In this document: positions 60,301-64,000 of the stretch, piece by piece
Layout of the letters: every line of letters begins with the position of its first letter
Numbering within the stretch: the first letter of the stretch is position 1
Origin: Mercenaria mercenaria
Lineage: Eukaryota > Mollusca > Bivalvia > Venerida > Veneridae
Length of the DNA: 64,000 nucleotides
Direction of reading: 5' to 3'
NCBI RefSeq assembly: GCF_021730395.1
Contig: NC_069371.1
Coordinates: forward strand, 74,244,001 to 74,308,000
The notes under the pieces: model-generated
Seen by the model: only the letters and a program-made list of their open reading frames with translations
Database searches by the model: none
Told to the model about the DNA's origin: nothing
Translations under genes and position numbers: made by a program

Positions 60301-62505
60301 CATCCTCCACCAACCATCACCACCCCATCAAAACCTACCATATGACGGAACTTCACTTCACAGTACAGTATGTATAGACAAGTGGATCGACTCGAGCATC
60401 CCGAAAGATCAGAGAAAAAAATAAACACAACAGAGATGACTCCAGCAACCCGAAGGTCCAGAGAAAAACAAACCACACTGAGACCACATAAAGAGAGTCT
60501 TTTTTTCGGTCACCATATGGCATTTATGACTGTTTAGTTAATAAATGAGCAAGAGGGTGTAAAATAACAGACTATGTCTATTTGTATTTGAACAAAAACT
60601 TCATATTCATCTTCTTCTCAAACACCAAATTCGCCGCTCGCTTACGTTTACCTGTAATTAAAAAATGCAACTGTTTCTATTGTTTACAGAAAAAGTACAT
60701 GTAAATATTACAACAATATGCGGAATTCCGAAAACAAAAGGTATGTACCTAAGTCTCATATATCATAAAAGTGTGTATTAAATATTCATCTAATCAGTAA
60801 TGAAAATAATAAATCAAAGACTCGAGTAAAAAGTTTTGAAATACTATTAAATATATTCATCTTATCACAGATTGTCAACAAATATGATAGTAATTATATT
60901 ATTAAACATATTACGAACAAATAACAATAATTATTTGATGAGTAGCAATCATAGAACAGTGTAAAGAAACTTACCAATAATTTCTAAACAACTGAAAAAT
61001 GACAAACAAGCGAAACAAAAGAGCGTATTAGGTACCGTAATAAATAAAACAGAGTAAGAAACAGCTGTTAGTAAAACATAATTTGTAAGGTATTTGTTAG
61101 ATGAGGTGCGAATAGCATAAAATTAACTCAACAATCGATTTAGAAATGAACAATAGGATCAAAGGTTTATACGCTTGCAGTGACCTGAAAATAGAAATAA
61201 AACTGTTAGAACGAAACAAAGAATATGCAACTCTATTTAGATTTTACAGAAAATACAAAACAATGTGATAATTACTGTTACATATCATAACATCGCGACT
61301 GATTACGAGTATACGGACGAGGTATACATCCTAAATAATTAGTTTGTATATGCATAGACAATTTAAGCATTTATATTTATAAATTATGAGATGAATAATT
61401 CTTTCAAAAAGTATTGAATGAACACCAGGTTTCCTCGCGGCCGACCACCACGGACCATCGCGTCCGTCCATCGCAACGCGCGGTGTTCGCTGCCTCCGGC
61501 AATGACCATTCCTGAACACCCGAAATATCCGATATGACACCCGTCGCGGCGGACAGTAAAAACGAACACGCGAATTGGAATTGCGGCGACAGGTGTTCAA
61601 ATGAAGGTTCCGCGCTAGCTGTACTGTATTTCCGTGATAGGGCAGAATCCCTCTCTTTAGGAGAGATATTGACCTGTGCAAAAATTATCACAATATTGTG
61701 ACTTGCGTATAATTAGTTGGACTATGGAAAGAGCTATAAAAATAAATTGATCAGCAACTTGAAAGGCATGTAGAGCAAATCTCACAAATATCACGTGGGA
61801 ACTGTATGAAACATACAGCAGAAGGATAAAAATCTGTGTCATGAAAAACTTTCTATCAAATTGTTTGTTTATAAATTATAATGATAATGGCCATTTATAT
61901 ATATACCGGTGTTGTTTTTTTTTAATGTTATTAGTATTTTTTGTACGGGGAAGGAATAAATTATGATTGGAATTTAGTCTGAGAAATCAGTTCACAGCTG
62001 GACCCCCGATTCGGTTTATTACGAGTGATCAAGATAATGCGGTGACACGAGCTTATGCGAGATTATCTGGCCGATTATCTCCTGTTTCCATTCGGTGTAT
62101 TTCATACTTCTTTGGACTATGGTAGGACCAGCTAGAGAACACAGATGTTATAAATTATGTAGATAAAACTGACTGATACAGTGATAGATGGAACAAACTA
62201 AAAGGTAAAACTACTTTAGTTCCTCAATCAACTGTCAGAACAAATCACAAGTCTTAACTTCAATCTTAGAACACAAGGATAGAATGGATAAAGATTGCGA
62301 ATATTTGTCTATTTGACATCTACAGACATTGAAATTGGACTATCCGACTTTTTTGTCCGAATTCTATTATACATAGTAATCGTAACAAGTATTTCGCCTA
62401 TCGTTTTTGCGTAAGTACTTACCATTTGTGACATTTAAACTTTTCTTCAAGTGATGCCAATGCATTCCTGGTATAATGGAATGATACAGATGCGGACTTT
62501 TTCAT
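31972..62505 (-). CDS. bard1: BARD1, BRCA1-associated RING domain protein (whole gene, 12 exons)
   Basis: Twelve minus-strand exons join in phase to 2211 coding bases, 736 residues (human BARD1 has 777). Order: a short N-terminal helix; RING finger with all eight zinc ligands (CHKC, GCEHIFCNLC, ACPVC) over residues about 25-64; a long Lys/Ser/Glu-rich disordered middle of about 250 residues (exon 4); ankyrin repeats with [33 protein letters not shown] and GHTAWDLA; then two BRCT domains ([10 protein letters not shown]...[20 protein letters not shown]...[14 protein letters not shown]). BARD1 pairs with BRCA1 through the RING helices to form a nuclear E3 ligase for histone H2A; its ankyrin part reads unmethylated H4K20 and its BRCTs bind ubiquitylated nucleosomes. 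The motifs support full conservation. Introns 1, 2 and 7 are 6-9 kb and mostly transposons. Confidence 0.96.
32603..32862 (-). mobile_element. tRNA-derived SINE (family S-a) in bard1 intron 11
   Basis: Minus strand begins GGGGCCTCTGTGGATGAG with box A TGGATGAGTGG; box B GGGTTTGAGCT; body with GGAAGTGATCCAGCTGGCTT; 3' end GTTAAAACCAGC and an A-rich tail. A strongly similar, shorter copy is at 34541-34673. Resembles widespread mollusc V-type SINEs (family name is my inference). Confidence 0.75.
33050..33171 (-). CDS. bard1: bard1 exon 11 (inter-BRCT linker)
   Basis: 122 bases, phase 1 in (completes the Trp codon of MEW), phase 0 out, donor GTAAAC. Encodes [19 protein letters not shown] and GRMNRKQQ; human has the matching SRLNREQ before the second BRCT. 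Confidence 0.92.
33754..33855 (-). CDS. bard1: bard1 exon 10 (first BRCT, second half)
   Basis: 102 bases, phase 1 in and out, donor GTATGT. Encodes [20 protein letters not shown] and [11 protein letters not shown], matching human THVIV and ILNGCWILKFEW. Confidence 0.94.
34297..34426 (-). CDS. bard1: bard1 exon 9 (first BRCT, first half)
   Basis: 130 bases, phase 0 in, phase 1 out. Encodes [18 protein letters not shown], the BRCT opening with the Gly-Thr-Gly phosphate-pocket region, then an amphipathic helix [17 protein letters not shown]. Confidence 0.93.
34541..34673 (-). mobile_element. tRNA-derived SINE (family S-a), 3'-truncated, in bard1 intron 8
   Basis: Minus strand GGGGCCTCTGTGGTTAAGG, box-B-like GGTCCGAGCTTCGC, and the body word GGAAGCCATCCACCTG. 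Cut before the tail. Confidence 0.65.
34960..35062 (-). CDS. bard1: bard1 exon 8 (last ankyrin unit and linker)
   Basis: 103 bases, phase 2 in, phase 0 out, donor GTAGGT. Encodes [18 protein letters not shown], then the linker [16 protein letters not shown]. Confidence 0.92.
35190..36202 (+). mobile_element. AACAAGAG-family element, type F (copy F2), inside L0
   Basis: Head AACAAGAGCACCGCCTTGCG (CACCGCCTTGCGGGTG hairpin) with CTCATCTGATTTT; five units of about 165 bp ('GGATGGAGTTATGTTTCTTG'); a GCCGACGCCGAC mini-array; tail AAAATCAGATGAGCT followed by AAAAA. Confidence 0.82.
37928..38747 (+). mobile_element. AACAAGAG-family element, type A' (L2a), inside L1
   Basis: Head AACAAGAGCTGTCCATAAGA, same family as its host, tail GAATAGTCGAGCT. 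Flanks GAAAAAG and AAAAAATAAG; an uninterrupted host unit at 38272 reads GAAAAAG-AAAAAA-TAAG, so there was no target duplication. Confidence 0.85.
39081..42240 (+). mobile_element. AACAAGAG-family element, type A (L2b), inside L1
   Basis: Head AACAAGAGCTGTCGGAGGAC, tail TATGAATAGTCGAGCT, the same family as the copy in the Polinton. Flanks GAAAAAG and AAAAAATAAG, exactly the site used by L2a in another unit. Split by L3; net about 970 bp. Confidence 0.85.
39833..42021 (+). mobile_element. AACAAGAG-family element, type B (L3), inside L2b
   Basis: Head AACAAGAGGACCATGATGGT, about fourteen 144-bp units, GGACGCACGGACGCACTGAC mini-array, tail GTGACAGGTGAGCT. Host reads TTTTGTA before and AAAAAGCAAAATAG after; unbroken units read TTTTGT-AAAAAA-GCAAAATAG. 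Confidence 0.88.
43154..43195 (+). repeat. (GGGAC)n mini-array
   Basis: Seven or eight GGGAC/GCGAC units on the + strand; runs of three G could form a G-quadruplex. It is the pre-tail mini-array of L0. Confidence 0.85.
43245..43381 (+). repeat. About 65-bp minisatellite beside the nest
   Basis: The unit with CACCATGCAAAATATCC and AACAGTCAAATACAATG occurs twice here and a related partial copy lies on the other side of the nest at 35065-35110, so L0 apparently entered a small tandem repeat in bard1 intron 7. Confidence 0.65.
44031..44289 (-). repeat. Tandem partial duplication of bard1 exon 7 and its donor
   Basis: TTAATGACATCAT-type starts at 44031, 44160 and 44290 mark a 129-130-bp period. 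Each unit holds the last ~60-90 bases of exon 7, a GTAAGT donor and about 60 bases of intron. The middle copy (exon part about 44100-44190) still translates as an ankyrin half, [20 protein letters not shown], with no stop. Confidence 0.8.
44230..44402 (-). CDS. bard1: bard1 exon 7 (central ankyrin repeats)
   Basis: After TTTTTTGACAG, 173 bases, phase 0 in, phase 2 out, donor GTAAGT. Encodes [54 protein letters not shown] is identical to human BARD1, in the histone-reading surface of the ankyrin domain. Confidence 0.96.
45086..45166 (-). CDS. bard1: bard1 exon 6 (ankyrin)
   Basis: 81 bases, phase 0 both sides, donor GTAAGA. Encodes [20 protein letters not shown] then NAGWTPL; human has GSDPNVKDHAGWTPL. 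Confidence 0.96.
45510..45635 (-). mobile_element. tRNA-derived SINE (family S-b) in bard1 intron 5
   Basis: Minus strand GCCTAGTGGTAGAGTGCCC (box A) and GTTGATCCCTAGCC (box B); body ends near TTAGGATAGT. Same family as 26100-26243. Confidence 0.65.
45859..45971 (-). CDS. bard1: bard1 exon 5 (start of ankyrin domain)
   Basis: 113 bases, phase 1 in, phase 0 out, donor GTAAAT. Encodes [17 protein letters not shown], then [15 protein letters not shown]; human has NHKGETLLHIASIK. Confidence 0.94.
46413..47162 (-). CDS. bard1: bard1 exon 4 (long disordered region)
   Basis: 750 bases, phase 1 in and out, donor GTATGG. About 250 residues rich in Lys, Ser, Thr and Glu, with likely nuclear-localisation clusters ([26 protein letters not shown]) and an acidic [14 protein letters not shown] patch. 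In human BARD1 the matching exon is also the largest and disordered. Confidence 0.93.
47475..47600. mobile_element. TACTGTGAAATCAT-family MITE, 3'-truncated
   Basis: Starts CTGTAAAGTCATTTC next to TA; shares GATATGAATTCATGAATTTC with the other copies. The right end is missing. Confidence 0.5.
47612..47798. mobile_element. MITE of the TTAACCCTTA family (copy 1), bard1 intron 3
   Basis: Ends TTAACCCTTATCATGCTGAA and TTTAGCAGGGTAAGGGTTAA; inner words GATTCTGCCTTTGCG and GTTCGCCATTCAGTCAGTA recur at 57094-57316 and 62990-63294. Confidence 0.7.
47881..48044 (-). CDS. bard1: bard1 exon 3 (RING second half)
   Basis: 164 bases, phase 2 in, phase 1 out, donor GTTTGT. Encodes the last four RING ligands in [19 protein letters not shown], then the helix [19 protein letters not shown] that in human BARD1 packs against BRCA1. 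Confidence 0.96.
48325..49337 (+). mobile_element. AACAAGAG-family element, type B (copy B4), tail cut
   Basis: Head AACAAGAGGACCATGATGGT, about six 144-bp units, GGACGGATGACGGACG mini-array, then CTCACCTTGTCACTTTG where it stops short of the closing GTGACAGGTGAGCT. Confidence 0.82.
49338..49799. other. bard1 intron 2 stretch with nothing recognised
   Basis: Non-coding. A CCTTGAATATGC-like inverted pair near 49550-49620 (CCAGAGTTATCTACCCTTAA / GGGCAGATAACTCCTGAAC) hints at a small palindromic element. Confidence 0.35.
50777..52264. mobile_element. CAGGG-ended element with 5-bp target duplication (copy 2)
   Basis: 1488 bp; both ends CAGGGGTGTAAAATTC (16/16), flanked by AGATC (50772-50776, 52265-52269). 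GGGCGAGTGG-type words are repeated near both ends (50795-50875, 52173-52240). No frame over about 75 codons. B5 gives the empty site. Confidence 0.85.
52640..54270. mobile_element. CAGGG-ended element with 5-bp target duplication (copy 3)
   Basis: 1631 bp; ends CAGGGTTCGACACTAAC and GTTAGTGTCTAACCCTG (16/17), flanked by GCTGC (52635-52639, 54271-54275). Inner words GAGGATCCCAAA and GGGATCCCAAAGCCTGAGGA lie near the ends. A ~50-bp duplicated block (CGTATCTATCGATTACC / CGTGTCTATCGGTTACC) is near 52820-52890. No transposase frame. Confidence 0.85.
54064..54170 (+). mobile_element. tRNA-like SINE fragment
   Basis: TAGGAGTTAAGGTGTCAGCC as a loose box A and a canonical box B GGGTTCGAATCCC about 35 bases later, inside the CAGGG element. 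Too degraded in its 5' part for a working tRNA gene. Confidence 0.45.
54360..54388 (+). repeat. (GA)n microsatellite
   Basis: About 14 GA units just after the type C tail. Confidence 0.9.
54522..54578 (-). CDS. bard1: bard1 exon 2 (57-base RING micro-exon)
   Basis: After TTTTTCAG, phase 2 in and out, donor GTAAGT. Encodes [18 protein letters not shown]; human has [10 protein letters not shown]. It joins in frame with exon 1 (splitting the second zinc cysteine) and exon 3. Confidence 0.93.
55269..55493 (+). mobile_element. AACAAGAG-family element, type D (short)
   Basis: Head AACAAGAGCTGTCACTAATG (TGTCACTAATGGTGACA hairpin), ATGCCCCC; two GACCTTGACCTTTGACCTGG units; GAACGAACGAACGG mini-array; tail CCCTTCAGGGGCATAA. 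The smallest whole example of the layout. Confidence 0.8.
55808..56044. mobile_element. CAGGG-ended element with 5-bp target duplication (copy 4, 237 bp)
   Basis: Ends CAGGGATTTTTTAAGG and CACTAAAAAAATACCTG, flanked by CCTTT on both sides (55803-55807, 56045-56049). Shares TTGGGCCCCATCCCAATTGC-type text with 54750-54800 and with the left part of copy 1. Confidence 0.72.
57094..57316. mobile_element. MITE of the TTAACCCTTA family (copy 2), bard1 intron 1
   Basis: CCTTTAAACCATTAGCCTGC ... GCAGGCTAAAGGTTAAAG; inner GATTCTGCCTTTGC and CTATTCAGTCAGTCAGTAAA. Confidence 0.7.
57884..61626. mobile_element. TA-flanked 3.7-kb inverted-repeat element in bard1 intron 1
   Basis: Ends CAGTACAGCTAGCGCGG on both sides, 24 of 25 bases paired, flanked by TA (57882-57883, 61627-61628). 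About 180 bases inside each end are GC-rich and hold repeated words (GTGTTC/GAACAC, CATCGCG, CTCGCGG), while the middle 3.3 kb is AT-rich with no frame over about 90 codons apart from repeat-end overlap. A ~19-bp short array with ATAACGTC lies at 59725-59825. Non-autonomous. TA and CAGT ends would suit a Tc1/mariner/pogo-type mobiliser; unproven. Confidence 0.75.
62423..62505 (-). CDS. bard1: bard1 exon 1 (start codon, first RING ligands)
   Basis: ATG at 62505-62503, with an in-frame TGA shortly upstream, encodes [20 protein letters not shown] and EKFKCHK plus the first two bases of the second cysteine; donor GTAAGT. The [11 protein letters not shown] helix corresponds to human ALDRLEKLLRC. 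Phase 2 out fits exon 2 exactly. Confidence 0.93.
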
Positions 62506-62989
62506 AATTCTTTTCGCTCAAAATGTAAACATGCAATTTCCCGCAAAAAATAATGAACCCGGAAATGATTTATTTACCCAGAGTTCATCAGAAATGATGT
62601 TGGCTGTGTGATTTACATTACTTAATTGTACAGTTTATTTGATTATATTTAGTTTTACTGAAGCTATATTGAGGTAATTGTCATTTTCAGCAAGTAATTT
62701 CTTAGTGTTTTGTTAAATTACACCGTTGGACTATTTGATCAAGAGGTAAATTTTATGCTGTGACAAAATAATTTAGTTTTGTGTAGAGTAAAATTGGGAT
62801 TTTTAGTGCAGTCAGAAATATAATTTTGCATCTCTGCTGTAAAATCAGTCCGTATTATGGTCTGGCTAACAAGAAAAACCTCGGGTACTCTGACCAATTT
62901 TCAGTAAATGAAAATGGTACAAGTTTGCCATCAATAATGACAATATTATGTACACATGCCATGGTACAATTTTGTTTTGAATTCTTTAT

Positions 62990-63294
62990 TAGCTCTTGCC
63001 ATGCTGGACACGATTGATTCTGCCTTTGTGACCAGTGTAGAGCTGCACTGTTCACCATTCAGTCAGTAAATTTTCAGGGAACACCCCTTCAAATATTAAA
63101 TTGTATTGTGCAAATTGAATGGTAGACAAGCTTACTGTCGCTGAGTGGCTGCTTTTTAATTTCTGACTTTTGCAGCCATCGCGACGTTACAGTTTGACCG
63201 TCACAATATAAAACAAACTGTATACGTCGGATTAGTTCGACTAATTGAATGGTGGACCTGCTCATTTGTAAAATTTAGCAGGGTAAGGGTTAGA
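62990..63294. mobile_element. MITE of the TTAACCCTTA family (copy 3) with an inner insertion
   Basis: CATGCTGGACACGATTGATTCTGCC ... TTTAGCAGGGTAAGGGTTAG. About 110 bases between 63128 and 63240 are absent from the other two copies; the words TTGAATGGT occur on both sides, so an insertion with a short duplication is likely. Confidence 0.6.
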
Positions 63295-64000
63295 CCATGG
63301 AATGGCCACTATTTCATTCATGAAATACTGCTTACTTCAAACGTGCAATCTAAGTATTCTAACCGTCAAAACTTCGAAGGACCAAAATAGTGGAGAATAA
63401 ATCACAGTACACAGTCATGTAAAGTTATTGGTTTTATCCCTTGCGCATTTTGTCGTGTATAGATGCTGTAAATGTTAATAATGTACAGTACAGGGTTTCC
63501 ACTGGCCCAAATTTTTTTTGGCCACAAAATATCGAAGTCAGTGATACATAGAGGGGTGTGTGTGTAGGGGGTGTTTTCTCCAACACACTGTGCATGTCGC
63601 GACAATTTGTCATTTTTATAGTTTATTACATCATTTAGATATAATTTTTCAAACTTTTAGGGTGGGGGCGGGGAGGGCGGGGTCAGGGGGTTTTCTGGGT
63701 CTAAATTTGGAGAAATTATTATTCCTTTGCCAAAATAGTAGGGTGCATCTTTGATGAATATAGGCCACTTCTCAGCTAACTTGAATGAAAGGGTTCTATA
63801 AATCAAAGAAACAGTCTGATGCAAAAATTGAGTCTAAAACTCTAATAGAGATATACATGTTATATTTTGCATTTTGACAATTTTATTTTCAGTTAAAAAT
63901 ACAAATTAATCGGAAATTGGGGGAGAGTAGCATTATTTATAAAATGAAAATTTATATAAGTTATAACTTATTTTCTATGACCAGAGTTAATTTTTACTAT
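63295..64000. other. Right edge, no gene recognised
   Basis: AT-rich apart from a G-rich tract (63660-63700). CAGGGTTTCCACTGGCCCAA at 63491 looks like the left end of another CAGGG element, but no matching right end is in the window. Confidence 0.4.

Noticed and set aside
61331-61691. Three overlapping minus-strand frames of 61-116 codons with Arg-rich text
   Set aside because: They lie across the GC-rich end of the 57884-61626 element, read in several frames at once and show no domain.

Overview
The window looks like a bivalve mollusc nuclear genome, most likely a venerid-type clam. The reasons are AT-rich DNA, genes split by introns with GT-AG junctions, three clear animal genes, and a dense load of interspersed repeats of kinds I associate with clam genomes. 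The species call is inference.

Layout: 1-692 holds the 3' end of an immunity-related GTPase (IRG) gene whose G domain lies off the left edge. 3825-12470 is a Polinton/Maverick fossil with ~0.8 kb inverted ends and a clean 6-bp target duplication. It keeps an adenain-type protease, packaging-ATPase pieces and small proteins, but I see no polymerase, integrase or capsid genes. 12.5-17.0 kb holds an old mariner remnant and a MITE. 17012-25616 (+) is a complete five-exon gene for a 263-residue DUF1295 / steroid-5-alpha-reductase-like membrane protein. 31972-62505 (-) is a complete twelve-exon bard1 gene encoding 736 residues: RING, long disordered middle, ankyrin repeats and two BRCT domains. The DUF1295 and bard1 genes converge, with repeats between them.

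Most remaining DNA is mobile. The dominant class is a set of non-autonomous elements that start AACAAGAG followed by a short hairpin, carry internal tandem arrays (110-330 bp units), then usually a GC-rich mini-array, and end in a second hairpin, in several families closing with GAGCT. The GAGCT-ending copies can be compared with uninterrupted copies of the same monomers: they entered A-runs without a target duplication. That points to a Helitron/Helentron-like mode of movement. They nest inside one another up to four deep in bard1 intron 7 (35063-44229), and every copy found points the same way. A second group has CAGGG ends and 5-bp target duplications (17640-20137, 50777-52264, 52640-54270, 55808-56044). 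A 3.7-kb TA-flanked element with GC-rich subterminal motif clusters sits in bard1 intron 1. tRNA-derived SINEs and several MITE families fill the rest.

The genes do not form a pathway. IRG suggests cell-autonomous defence, BARD1 is the BRCA1 partner in DNA repair, and the DUF1295 protein is a predicted lipid or steroid reductase-like membrane protein of unknown substrate.
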